Shown here in pieces: positions 16,892-24,506 of a DNA stretch of 26,702 nucleotides. Position numbers and translations under genes: made by a program. Position 1 is the first letter of the stretch. Each line of letters opens with the position of its first letter. Origin of the DNA: Bacillota bacterium (lineage in GTDB: Bacteria > Bacillota > UBA994 > UBA5500); contig JAEZJZ010000075.1 of the NCBI GenBank assembly GCA_023436245.1, positions 1-26,702 of the forward strand, given 5' to 3'. The notes beneath the pieces were generated by a model. That model was not told where the DNA came from and did not search any database. It saw only the letters and a program-made list of their open reading frames with translations.

Positions 16892-18747
16892 CTTGTGTCT
16901 CCTTCACTCCTTGGCAAGTGGAAAGTGACTCTGGTTCCAACTCCCGGACGGCTTTCGATCTCCAACTCTGTTCCGTACAGAATCGCCAGGCGCTTGCGGA
17001 TATTGGCCAGACCGACGCCTCCGCTGTCCGGGCTGACATCGGACAAGATGCGACTGAGTTGCTCTGCGTCCATGCCCACGCCGTCGTCCTCAACCTCAAA
17101 GGCATAGCCACCTGCGCCGCTTTGCACCCTGATGGTCACCGTACCCCTCCCTTGGCTCTTGCGGATCCCATGACGTATCGCGTTTTCGACCAGCGGCTCC
17201 AGCATCAGGGGAGGAAGAACCAGCTCGCTCGTATCCCCCACTTCATATACCACCTGCAGCTTGTCCCTGAACCTGGCCTGTTCTATCTTCACGTAGGCCT
17301 GGATGAACTCCAGTTCCTCCTCCAGAGTGACATACCTGGACAGATTGCGGAAGTCGATGCTGTGCCGCAAGTAGCTGGACAGGTCCAGGACAACTTCTCG
17401 CGCCTTTTCTGAGTCCATTCGACATAACGTGGCGATGATGTTCAGGGTGTTGTACAGGAAATGCGGTCTGATCTGCGCCTGCAGAAAGGCTGACTCCTTG
17501 GAGACGGAGCTCTCTTCCGCATCCTTGTACAATTGGAGCGCTGATTCGCGCTCTTCTCGCATCACACGGGTGCGATCCGCGAGTGCGGCTGAGAGGAATG
17601 TGGCTTCTACAGCAGCCGAAAGGATGACCACAAACAGCGTCGCATGGCTGTTCGGTATCAATCCCCAGACCCGGGCCGCAAAGATGAACAGGCTGAGCAA
17701 CATGGCACACCAGCCGGCCAAGAAGTAATTGGCCTGCCTGATGCCTCTCCTTACCGCCATCAGGGTTGTCACCACTACTAGATTTCCGGTGGCCATTCCG
17801 ATCACCGTAGATGCCAGACTGGCCTCATAGCGGAACCCAGCGATCATCAGCACCATGATCACTGGGCAGAGCAAGAGCAGGAACTTGGCGATCCTGTCCA
17901 TCGTGGGAAAGTGAGCGGACGTGTGTAGAAAGGAGCGAAAAAAGAGAATGGCAAGGCCGACCATGACTATGCCGAAGGTGATGACATGAGCAATCAAGGA
18001 TTCTGCGCTGCTGCCCAGTACAATCCGGTAGGTGCCCAACAAGGCTGCCTGATAGAGGACCATACTCAGGATATAAAGGACATAATGCAGGTGCACCCGG
18101 TCCCTCAGCATCAGGAAGTTGACGAAATTGTTGATACCCATGGCCAGCAGCAGGCCGAAGAAGAGCCCAGAGACCAGAGTGAGCTGGTTGCTCACGCGGC
18201 TCAGCTCGCGCTCGTGCAAAAGACTGAAGGGATAGTTCTGTGTATAGGGCGAGTACAGCTGGAGATAGACAGGGGAGCCCCACGAGAGGTTGTGCGGAAG
18301 GCGGAAGACAGGGTAATTGAAGCCTTCGTCCTGAGTATCCCCCTGAAAGCCCCACCCCGCTTGCCGCCGTTCGTAGGTCAGGCCAGCGGAGGTGATGATC
18401 GGTAGATGCAGCACCACCCGCTCCACGGTGGGCGTGTTGATCGTGAGGTAATAGGCATCTTCTCCAATCGCTGGCTTCTCCATCATCATCCTGACCCACC
18501 AAGTGGACCGGCTCTGCCCAATGGACAGGGTGGTGCTGTCTCTGGCGGTGAATCCCCAGCTTGTCCCCTTTGCCACAGCCTTGGTCAATGTCATCTCTCC
18601 CAAGGCATCCTCGTTGAACTGGACAGACAACACTCCAACTCCTGGCCCCGTATCGCCTGCAGTGATGGTAATCAGCAGAACGGTAGTAAGCAGAATCAGC
18701 CCTATCCACATACCTCTCTTCGCCCTTGTAGCCGATGCAGAACCCAT
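16888..18747 (-). CDS. 7TMR-DISM sensor histidine kinase (LytS-type kinase core)
   Basis: 619-residue membrane kinase. One N-terminal membrane helix (about 13-32) is followed by an extracellular beta-rich sensor (about 35-185) of the 7TMR-DISMED2 type, including its characteristic VERVVLHLP and YLQLYSPYTQNYPFSL segments. Seven membrane helices span about 190-395. A short coiled coil leads to the His_kinase domain, with the phospho-acceptor His429 in QIRPHFLYNTLN. The ATPase domain shows the N box (LVENAIRHGI), DDGVGM and GGVGLANIRKRL. Carbohydrates or cell-wall material are suggested ligands for such sensors, but the ligand here is unknown. The ATG at 18747 has AGGTGA 5 nt upstream. The stop overlaps the regulator gene. 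Confidence 0.93.
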   Translation of the reverse strand: MGSASATRAKRGMWIGLILLTTVLLITITAGDTGPGVGVLSVQFNEDALGEMTLTKAVAKGTSWGFTARDSTTLSIGQSRSTWWVRMMMEKPAIGEDAYYLTINTPTVERVVLHLPIITSAGLTYERRQAGWGFQGDTQDEGFNYPVFRLPHNLSWGSPVYLQLYSPYTQNYPFSLLHERELSRVSNQLTLVSGLFFGLLLAMGINNFVNFLMLRDRVHLHYVLYILSMVLYQAALLGTYRIVLGSSAESLIAHVITFGIVMVGLAILFFRSFLHTSAHFPTMDRIAKFLLLLCPVIMVLMIAGFRYEASLASTVIGMATGNLVVVTTLMAVRRGIRQANYFLAGWCAMLLSLFIFAARVWGLIPNSHATLFVVILSAAVEATFLSAALADRTRVMREERESALQLYKDAEESSVSKESAFLQAQIRPHFLYNTLNIIATLCRMDSEKAREVVLDLSSYLRHSIDFRNLSRYVTLEEELEFIQAYVKIEQARFRDKLQVVYEVGDTSELVLPPLMLEPLVENAIRHGIRKSQGRGTVTIRVQSGAGGYAFEVEDDGVGMDAEQLSRILSDVSPDSGGVGLANIRKRLAILYGTELEIESRPGVGTRVTFHLPRSEGDTR

Positions 18748-18805
18748 ATGTCACCTGCTTCTCACTGTTCAAATCAGCCATTACTATAGCGCGGCTATAT
18801 AGAGC

Positions 18806-18814
18806 ATTTTACCA
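18806..18814 (-). promoter_or_regulatory. candidate extended -10 promoter of the kinase operon
   Basis: On the minus strand TGG-TAAAAT (18814-18806) resembles an extended -10 element about 60 nt before the kinase start. No good -35 hexamer stands 16-18 bp upstream; instead an inverted repeat lies there. Weak call. Confidence 0.35.
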
Positions 18815-18824
18815 CACTATTCTG

Positions 18825-18843
18825 AGCAGGATATATTCCTGCT
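18825..18843. promoter_or_regulatory. inverted repeat upstream of the kinase operon
   Basis: Perfect 7-bp arms AGCAGGA and TCCTGCT are separated by TATAT. It sits where a -35 element would be for the candidate promoter at 18806-18814, so it could bind a repressor or an activator. No run of T follows, so it is not an intrinsic terminator. Confidence 0.4.
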
Positions 18844-18954
18844 TTCGCTTGGATTCACCCCTTCCCGACGCTGCTTCCCAAGTATTCTGCCAACCCAACT
18901 CACCCACTTAGTGACTCCCTGCTGCAAGCAAGCACTTACGACGTGCTCTGTCAT

Positions 18955-19065
18955 TATGGCTGCCAACAGAGCGCACAGAAAAGGACTGACTCGCGCGAGT
19001 CAGTCCCCGTTCCACGCTTCTGGCTGTTTGTCCAGTTGTGAGCTTGCTCCACCGAAATCCTGCTC
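18955..19065. repeat. third, decayed copy of the terminator/Nudix-end module
   Basis: The hairpin and the DNA after it resemble the junction at 2.3 kb: an ACAGA-AAAGGAC(C/T)GACTC arm, the mirrored arm, CACGC(C/T)TCT, and a stretch ending GCTTGCTCCACCG shared with the intact Nudix gene. On the minus strand VEQA is readable before the match to the Nudix C-terminus fades. Similarity to the lipoprotein end on the other side is too weak to claim. The copy begins within about 25-35 nt of the rlmD stop. Confidence 0.6.
18976..19006 (-). terminator. intrinsic terminator after rlmD
   Basis: A perfect 24-bp palindrome (18983-19006, arms GGACTGACTCGC) is followed on the minus strand by TTTTCTGT. It lies about 80 nt beyond the rlmD stop and is homologous to the hairpins at 2321 and 4730. 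On the plus side the T run has been lost (CCGTT), so it now works mainly for the minus strand. Confidence 0.8.
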
Positions 19066-19087
19066 CTTTGCCGGGCTTTCCGCAAAC

Positions 19088-20491
19088 TCACTCGCCTACC
19101 CGTGAGATCAATGCCACGCACTCAACGTGCATCGTGTGCGGGAACATGTCCACCGGTTGCGCCTCCTTCACGGCGAACCCGTGTTGGCTGAGAAAGGCCA
19201 GATCGCGCGCCAGGGTGCTGGGGTTGCAGCTGACGTAGACGATCCGCTCCGGGCGCATGGCCGCGATCGTCTCCAGCAGGCGCTGATCGCACCCGGCGCG
19301 GGGCGGGTCGACTACAACCACATCGGCCTCGACGCCGCTTGACTGGTGCAGCCAGGGAATCACCCGCTCTGCCTCGCCGACGACAAAGCGGGCGTTCTCG
19401 ATGCCGTTCAGCTGCGCATTCAGCTTGGCGTCAGCGATGGCTGGAGCAATCACCTCCACCCCGATCACCTGCTTGGCATGGGCGGCGAAGAAGAGGCTGA
19501 TCGTGCCGATGCCACAGTAGGCGTCGATCACCGTCTCCTTGCCAGTCAATCCGGCGTATCGCAGCGCGGTCCGATAGAGCACCTCCGTCTGAATCGGATT
19601 AACCTGAAAAAAGGAGCGAGCGGAAATGCGGAACCGGAGCCCACCTATGGTGTCCTCCAAGTAATCACGCCCAGCAAGCAGCAACATCTCCTCGCCGAGT
19701 ACGACATTGGTGCGCCGGCTATTGATGTTCTGAACCACGCCCACCAGCTCCGGCACCTGCTGCATCAGTTTCATCGCAAACTCCTGTTTGGCGGGGAATG
19801 CTTCACCGCTGGTGACCAGAACAGCCAGTGCCTCGCCACTCTGAAAGCCCACCCGCACTAGGACGTGTCTGAGCAAACCCTGTCCGGTGCTTTCGTCATA
19901 GATGCTCAGATGCTTGCTCTCAGCTAACCGCTTCACCGCCTGCAGTACCCGGCTGTTCAGGGGGTGCTGAATCAGGCAGTCCTCTACATCAATCACTTGA
20001 TGACTGCTCTGGCGAAAGCCGCCGGCCACCACCCGTTCACCACTTAGCCCCACCGGAAACTGAGCCTTGTTGCGGTAGCGCCAAGGCTCCTGCATGGGCA
20101 GCGTGGCGTGTACCGGCACGTCAGGGAGACCGCCGATTCTAGTCAGAGCGTCGACTACCCACTGACGCTTCTGCAATAGCTCGGCTCCGTAATCCAGGTG
20201 CTGCAGTTGACAGGCGCCGCAGTCGGCGTAAACCGGACATGCCGGGCGAATGCGCGTGGTTGCCGGCTGCAGGATCTGCTTTAGGAGAGCGCGGGCATAG
20301 GTCGGTTTCACCGAAATCACCTGAGCTATGACCTGGTCTCCCGGCAGAGCGCCAGGCACAAAGATGGTGAAGCCCTGATGGCGACCGACCCCCTCCCCGG
20401 CGTGGGTGAGACCATCGATGCTGAGATTCACCTTATCCCCCACCGCAGTAGGAATGCTTGTGGAAGGATTGGTCGAGCCGTGTTTGGCCAT
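19088..20491 (-). CDS. rlmD: 23S rRNA (uracil-C5)-methyltransferase, RlmD/RlmCD family
   Basis: 467-residue enzyme using SAM to make 5-methyluridine in 23S rRNA (position 1939; relatives in Bacillota also modify 747). An N-terminal TRAM-type RNA-binding domain (about 13-75) is followed by the 4Fe-4S cysteines Cys85, Cys91 and Cys94 in CPVYADCGAC; the fourth is probably in DVEDCLIQHP. The catalytic domain has AYCGIGTISLFFA (SAM site), DPPRAGC, and the nucleophile Cys422 in YVSCNPSTLARDL. The frame opens at 20563, but the ATG at 20491 lies about 9 nt after GGGGG and downstream of the -10 box at 20526, so the longer form is not possible from that promoter. It is a single-gene unit framed by promoter and terminator modules shared with the DUF1801-Nudix operon. 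Confidence 0.93.
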   Translation of the reverse strand: MAKHGSTNPSTSIPTAVGDKVNLSIDGLTHAGEGVGRHQGFTIFVPGALPGDQVIAQVISVKPTYARALLKQILQPATTRIRPACPVYADCGACQLQHLDYGAELLQKRQWVVDALTRIGGLPDVPVHATLPMQEPWRYRNKAQFPVGLSGERVVAGGFRQSSHQVIDVEDCLIQHPLNSRVLQAVKRLAESKHLSIYDESTGQGLLRHVLVRVGFQSGEALAVLVTSGEAFPAKQEFAMKLMQQVPELVGVVQNINSRRTNVVLGEEMLLLAGRDYLEDTIGGLRFRISARSFFQVNPIQTEVLYRTALRYAGLTGKETVIDAYCGIGTISLFFAAHAKQVIGVEVIAPAIADAKLNAQLNGIENARFVVGEAERVIPWLHQSSGVEADVVVVDPPRAGCDQRLLETIAAMRPERIVYVSCNPSTLARDLAFLSQHGFAVKEAQPVDMFPHTMHVECVALISRVGE

Positions 20492-20525
20492 CAGGAAAGC
20501 CCCCTGCTTGCGAATTTCTGGGCTG

Positions 20526-20555
20526 ATTATACCACGGCACAGCGATGTTGGCCAA
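20526..20555 (-). promoter_or_regulatory. promoter module copy B, upstream of rlmD
   Basis: On the minus strand TTGGCC (20555-20550), an 18-bp spacer and a perfect TATAAT (20531-20526). Transcription would start near 20519, leaving a leader of about 28 nt. The same arrangement with 16 identical bases around the -10 box lies at 4582-4611. It starts just after the stop of the DUF364 gene. Confidence 0.75.
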
Positions 20556-20578
20556 AAACGCATGAGTCGGGGGCGCAG

Positions 20579-21352
20579 TCAGGCGACCGGCACTGTCTTC
20601 TTGATGGCGTATGCCCCGAGTTCTGAGATGCCGCAGGCCAACGAAATGCTGCGGAAGATATCCGCCTTGCGCTCGGCTTTCCACCACGACCCGGCCAAAA
20701 CGGTGACGTTCGTCCCCTGAAAAGCGGCTGGAAACATCGGGGTGGAGGCTCCGATCATCACTATTTCCCTGGCGCCGGAACACAGCTCGAGCAGACTGTC
20801 GATGGAGCCGTTGATCATGGTGGTGCCGCTCAGCACCACCACATCGCACTGGGGAAGCAAGCGGGATTGCTCCTCCATGGGCACAACTTGGCCACGGGCA
20901 TCGCCCGAGAGCGAGATTCCCCGGTCAAGAACGTACAACTGCTTAGCTCGCGGCCCGAGTTGCTTGGCGACGGGCGCAATTAACCCGATCATGCCGACCA
21001 CGTCATCTGGCTGCACTAGTACGCCAAACGGGCGGTCAACGGTTTGACAGTCGGTCAGTGGCTGCGACCGAGAAGCCGCAGTCAACACGGCCATGCCGAT
21101 GCCCCGCTGCAGATCGTCACGCCCAGAACGCGCCCAGGCCGCAATTTCTCCGGCAGGGCGGCCAATCACCCGCCGCCCAAACGGAAAGATGGAGCAACCG
21201 GCTGGCAAATCTTCTCGCAGGACGTAACTGACTCCCACTTGTCCATCGTCCAGCTCAACCGCCAGCAACGAAATACCAACCACGAGATCTCTCACTTTCT
21301 TCCCCTGGAGATATGCTTCCGCCGCGCGCAGAACGGATTCTATCATCAACAT
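20579..21352 (-). CDS. DUF364/DUF4213 protein (putative heavy-metal-binding Rossmann-like)
   Basis: 257-residue cytosolic protein. The N-terminal part (about 1-85) resembles DUF4213, with the enolase-N-like pattern VRDLVVGISLLAVEL and GCSIFPFGRRVIGRPA. The C-terminal part resembles DUF364: VGMIGLIAPVAKQL, LYVLDRG, LPQCDVVVLSGTTMINGSID, IVMIGASTPMFPAAF and VTVLAGSWW. The structure of the Desulfitobacterium relative Dhaf4260 led to a proposed heavy-metal chelation role; no reaction is established. The ATG at 21352 has GAGGGGAG about 8 nt before it; a TTG further up at 21370 lies ahead of that site and is unlikely. It lies 14 nt after the ABC ATPase and is the last gene of the importer operon, suggesting it handles the imported metal or chelate. 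Confidence 0.87.
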   Translation of the reverse strand: MLMIESVLRAAEAYLQGKKVRDLVVGISLLAVELDDGQVGVSYVLREDLPAGCSIFPFGRRVIGRPAGEIAAWARSGRDDLQRGIGMAVLTAASRSQPLTDCQTVDRPFGVLVQPDDVVGMIGLIAPVAKQLGPRAKQLYVLDRGISLSGDARGQVVPMEEQSRLLPQCDVVVLSGTTMINGSIDSLLELCSGAREIVMIGASTPMFPAAFQGTNVTVLAGSWWKAERKADIFRSISLACGISELGAYAIKKTVPVA

Positions 21353-21366
21353 CAACTTCACTCCCC

Positions 21367-22146
21367 TCAACCTAGAGTGTCAGCGACACAGACTCTGCGA
21401 CCCAGCTGATCGCTATCCAAAACCCGCAGCTTGGCCCCATAGAGCTCGGAGAGCACCGATTCAGTCAGGATGGCCCGACCGCTGCCGAGAGTCAATCGCC
21501 CCCGCCGGTCCAGCAGAGCGACCTGGTCGTCCAGGAGCAACGCTTGGTCCGGGTTATGAGTGGTGAGCACAACTGCATAGCCACTGCGCCCCAATTGCTG
21601 CATTGTCTGCAGCACCTTGATCTGGTTGCCGACGTCCAGATGGGCAGTCGGCTCATCCAACAAAATGGCTGCCGGTCGTTGTGCGATCACGCGGGCAATC
21701 ATCACCTGTTGACGCTCTCCCCCGCTCAGTTGCAGACAGGATTGCATCGCCAGATGCTGCAACTGCATCGTCTCGATGGCATGCCAGGCGATTTCATACT
21801 CCGCTGTCCGCGGTCGCTGCAGTGCACTCATCCGGGGAGCGCAACCGGTAACTACATAGTCAAGCACACTGTAACCAAAAGTGATGGTGGTGTCCTGCGG
21901 CACAAACCCAACCGTTCTGGCCACCTCAGCCTGTGACATCTGGCGATAGCTCCTGCCGTCAAAGAGCACATCACCGGCGCTGGGCAACTGCAGGCGCGCC
22001 AAGCAGGCCAGCAATGTGGATTTCCCTGCTCCGTTCGGCCCGAGAATGGAGAGGATGCATCCTGGCGCGATGTCGAAACTCAAATGCTCGAACACCGGTG
22101 GGCAATCCGGGTAAGAGAAGCTCAGGTCTCTGACGGAGATGTTCAT
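21367..22146 (-). CDS. FecE/BtuD-type ABC transporter ATPase
   Basis: 259-residue ATPase energising import of iron-chelate, cobalamin or another metal complex. Walker A is GPNGAGKST (36-44), the Q loop lies in FVPQDTT, the signature is LSGGERQQ (140-147), Walker B is AAILLDEPTAHLD, and the H-loop His is 197 in LTTHN. After the core there is a short C-terminal segment (about 205-259) like that in siderophore ATPases. The frame is open much further upstream across the permease gene, but the ATG at 22146 overlaps the permease stop (ATGA) and begins with the typical ISVRDLSFSY strand. It pairs with the permease and the substrate-binding lipoprotein upstream. Confidence 0.94.
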   Translation of the reverse strand: MNISVRDLSFSYPDCPPVFEHLSFDIAPGCILSILGPNGAGKSTLLACLARLQLPSAGDVLFDGRSYRQMSQAEVARTVGFVPQDTTITFGYSVLDYVVTGCAPRMSALQRPRTAEYEIAWHAIETMQLQHLAMQSCLQLSGGERQQVMIARVIAQRPAAILLDEPTAHLDVGNQIKVLQTMQQLGRSGYAVVLTTHNPDQALLLDDQVALLDRRGRLTLGSGRAILTESVLSELYGAKLRVLDSDQLGRRVCVADTLG

Positions 22147-23162
22147 AGCGAGCCCGCCCTTTGCTTCCAGAGCAACCAGGCGAAGAACGGCGCCCCCAAG
22201 AGACCGGTGAGAATGCTGAGCGGAATCTCCACCGCGGTGGCTGCCCGGGAAATGGTGTCGATGACCAACAGGAACAGGCCGCCCATCAAGACGGTCACAG
22301 GCAACAGCTTGGTGTGGTCCGGCCCAATCAACAAACGGCCCAGGTGGGGAATGACCAAACCGACCCAGCCGATGGTGCCGCTGATGCTGACCGCACTGGC
22401 CGTCAGCAGACTGGCACAAGCGATGACCACACCGCGGTAAAGTGGAACATTCATCCCCAGCGCTTTTGCCTCCCGCTCCCCAAAGGAAAGAATGTTCAGG
22501 CGCCAGCTGAGGGCAAGCAACACTGCCCCGCAGATGAGGAGCAGGGGTGAGACGGCCACCAGTTGCCCGCGCTTGACCGAGTCGAGGCTGCCCATCTGCC
22601 AGAAGACAATTTCTGCGAGCTGTGTTTCTGGATCAGCGAGATACTTCAGCACCCCCAACAAGGAAGACATCAATCCACCAGTGATGATTCCGGCCAGGAC
22701 GAGAGCCATGTTGCTGGCATTCCTGATCAAGCGAGTGATGGCTGCACTGAGGCTGACCGCGGCCATGCCGCAAGTGAATGCCGCCAACTGGATAAGGAGC
22801 GCATTACCACCAGCCAGAATGGCCAAGGCAGCGCCGACGCAAGCTCCGGAAGACACCCCCAGCAGATCAGGAGAAACCAGGGGGTTCTGAAAAACCCCCT
22901 GGTAGGCAGCCCCCGAGAGAGCCAGCGCCGCCCCCACCAGAAGAGCGGCCAGGATGCGGGGGATGCGGATTACAAACAGCACATCATGCATGGCTGCATC
23001 GGCAGCAGGCGCAGCAGTTAGCTTCTCCGTGAGCGACCTGACCACATCTGCTGGATTCATGCTGTACCGCCCTAAGCTCATGGCCAGCAAGGCACAAAGA
23101 ACCACGGCCCCGATCAGCCCGAGGAGCAAGCGATGATACTGCCGGTTGCGCCTGTCCACCAT
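22143..23162 (-). CDS. FecCD/BtuC-type ABC transporter permease
   Basis: 339-residue integral membrane permease with about ten hydrophobic helices. Family motifs are visible: LRIPR-like VIRIPRILAALLVGAALALSG, GAAYQGVFQNPLVSPDLLGVSSGA, the SLDSVKRGQ region, and SISGTIGWVGLVIPHLGRLLIGPDH near the end, which contains the coupling helix to the ATPase. Such permeases form dimers that import ferric siderophores, haem, cobalamin and, in MolB-type systems, molybdate or tungstate. The ATG overlaps the lipoprotein stop by one base (TAATG), and its stop overlaps the ATPase start (ATGA): all three importer genes are translationally coupled. Confidence 0.95.
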   Translation of the reverse strand: MVDRRNRQYHRLLLGLIGAVVLCALLAMSLGRYSMNPADVVRSLTEKLTAAPAADAAMHDVLFVIRIPRILAALLVGAALALSGAAYQGVFQNPLVSPDLLGVSSGACVGAALAILAGGNALLIQLAAFTCGMAAVSLSAAITRLIRNASNMALVLAGIITGGLMSSLLGVLKYLADPETQLAEIVFWQMGSLDSVKRGQLVAVSPLLLICGAVLLALSWRLNILSFGEREAKALGMNVPLYRGVVIACASLLTASAVSISGTIGWVGLVIPHLGRLLIGPDHTKLLPVTVLMGGLFLLVIDTISRAATAVEIPLSILTGLLGAPFFAWLLWKQRAGSL

Positions 23163-24190
23163 TATTCAGTCAAACCAAGCTGCTCAGCGGTGAAGGTCTG
23201 CCCATAAACGAACTCGTAGAACTCGTTCACATCCGCCATCAGGTTCTCAAAGGAATAGAGATCGGGATGCAGGTTGTGACTGGTCCAGCAAAGCCCCAGC
23301 ACGGAGGCGGCCACCGGGTAATCCCAGGGTTCCAGCTTGCTTGGGAACTGATAGACCCGCTCATTCTGCACAGCTGAAATGCTGGCCCACTGCCTATCCT
23401 GGAGGATGTCCTCCACGGTATAGTCCGCGTATGCCGGGATGTAGATCACTTCTGGGTTCCAGGCAATGATCTGCTCTATATTGACTTCAGTCCAGAGCTC
23501 TTCTGCCTGGAAGCCGGCCGTCACATTCACGCCGCCAGCCGTCTCAATCAGCTGATTCTGCAGCATCGCATCTGTGCTCACTTCCGTCCGGGAGCTGCCG
23601 GAAAGCATCAGCACGGTCGGTTTCGCTGTAGCCTGAGCGGCAATCGCGCTGACTTCACTCAGCTTGCGGTCGAAGAAAGCCACGATCTCTGTTGCCCGCT
23701 CGTCCTGTCCCAAGGCCTTGCCTACCAGAGTCAATGCGGCCTTGATTGAGTCGAACTTCTCCACGCTGAGAATGAGCGAGGGGACCCCAATCTCGGCCAG
23801 TTGATCGGCTTGCGCCTGAAAGCGCGCCGGCAACACTGCCAAGTCCGGCTCGACGGTGAGCACGGTTTCCATGTTCAGGGTCTTCCCTTTGCCGATCTGG
23901 GTCAGCTCGTTGATCTCAGGCGCCACCAGATCATATAGCCCGTATGCCATGTCCTTGTTGCCAAAGCCGGCCAAGCGGGAACCATCTCCAGAGATGACGA
24001 CCACCATGTTCATGCTGGGATTGTGAGTGCCGATCACCCGTTCCGCCGGGGCGGACAACTCCACAATCCTGTCCAGATGATCGGTCAGGGCGATGGAAGT
24101 CTCTTTGCCGCCAGTCAAGCCGCATCCAGCAAGCACCATCAGGGCCATGAGACTGACCAAGGTTAGTTTTATTGCCTGTTTTAGCTGCAT
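23162..24190 (-). CDS. FecB/BtuF-type substrate-binding lipoprotein
   Basis: 342-residue extracellular binding protein of the metal-chelate importer. The signal peptide ends in LAGC, so Cys23 is the lipidated residue. The mature chain has the two-lobe pattern of class III (helical-backbone) binding proteins: DRIVELSAPAERVIGTHNPSM at the start of lobe 1, LNMETVLTVEPDLAV, SVEKFDSIKAALTLVGKALGQ in the linking helix, then VNIEQIIAWNPEVIYIPAY and AVQNERVYQFP in lobe 2. The ligand cannot be read off; the usual candidates are siderophores, corrinoids, haem or molybdate/tungstate. GGGAGGGAT precedes the ATG. It is the first gene of the operon, behind a structured leader with a terminator. Confidence 0.92.
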   Translation of the reverse strand: MQLKQAIKLTLVSLMALMVLAGCGLTGGKETSIALTDHLDRIVELSAPAERVIGTHNPSMNMVVVISGDGSRLAGFGNKDMAYGLYDLVAPEINELTQIGKGKTLNMETVLTVEPDLAVLPARFQAQADQLAEIGVPSLILSVEKFDSIKAALTLVGKALGQDERATEIVAFFDRKLSEVSAIAAQATAKPTVLMLSGSSRTEVSTDAMLQNQLIETAGGVNVTAGFQAEELWTEVNIEQIIAWNPEVIYIPAYADYTVEDILQDRQWASISAVQNERVYQFPSKLEPWDYPVAASVLGLCWTSHNLHPDLYSFENLMADVNEFYEFVYGQTFTAEQLGLTE

Positions 24191-24402
24191 AACTTATCCC
24201 TCCCTTATTTAGACTCATTACTGGCATCCGACACCTCTCATTTCCGCACAACAGAAAAAGCCGAGCACACATGCTCAGCGAAAAGAAGCCGGTTACGGCA
24301 TAATGCAGCACTCCTTTCCACACTGGGAGACCATGTCGTTTCCAACATAACCCTACCGTCTGCAATCCATAGCATTCGCCTTAGGACTTGCAGATTCGGA
24401 GC
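24191..24402 (-). promoter_or_regulatory. structured leader with attenuator, riboswitch candidate
   Basis: About 210 nt lie between the candidate -10 box and the importer lipoprotein gene. Helices visible on the minus strand: TCTGCAA...TTGCAGA (24394-24388 with 24365-24359), extended by TCC/GGA after a bulge; ATGTTG-GAAA-CGACAT, a GNRA-capped hairpin (24348-24333); a GGTTA...TAACC closure around it; and a terminator hairpin with a T run (24279-24255), 65 nt before the start codon. A multi-helix domain followed by a terminator is the usual layout of a transcription-attenuating riboswitch. I could not match it to a class; no cobalamin-box sequence was seen. Confidence 0.55.
24255..24279 (-). 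terminator. leader terminator (attenuator) before the importer operon
   Basis: On the minus strand an 8-bp stem GCTGAGCA/TGCTCGGC with a TGTG loop is followed directly by TTTTTCTG. It lies inside the 5' leader, not after a gene on this strand close by, so it most likely controls read-through into the lipoprotein gene. Confidence 0.75.
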
Positions 24403-24408
24403 TATTCA

Positions 24409-24414
24409 ATTATA
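24409..24414 (-). promoter_or_regulatory. candidate -10 box of the importer operon
   Basis: A perfect TATAAT on the minus strand (24414-24409), positioned so that transcription would start just before the leader helices. No good TTGACA-like hexamer stands 16-18 bp upstream, so the promoter may need an activator or the call may be wrong. Confidence 0.45.
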
Positions 24415-24506
24415 AGTAACCTCTATCACAATAGGTAGTCGCTGTAAAGAGGGTCGGCAAATGCCCCAGCGGCTGTTCGCCTCAGCCTAGCCGACAGGGG
24501 AACAAC

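Noticed and set aside
2231..19065. Terminator-module copies as a transposon or MITE
   Set aside because: No terminal inverted repeats, target-site duplications or transposase were seen; the copies contain parts of real gene ends, which fits recombination or duplication better.
24191..24402. Cobalamin riboswitch upstream of a BtuFCD-like importer
   Set aside because: I could not find the conserved B12-box type sequence, so only an unassigned structured leader is claimed.
24453..24495. Inverted repeat GTCGGC/GCCGAC downstream of ltaE as a terminator
   Set aside because: The stem is only 6 bp with a 31-nt loop and is followed by a weak CCTCTTT tract; too weak to list as a feature.
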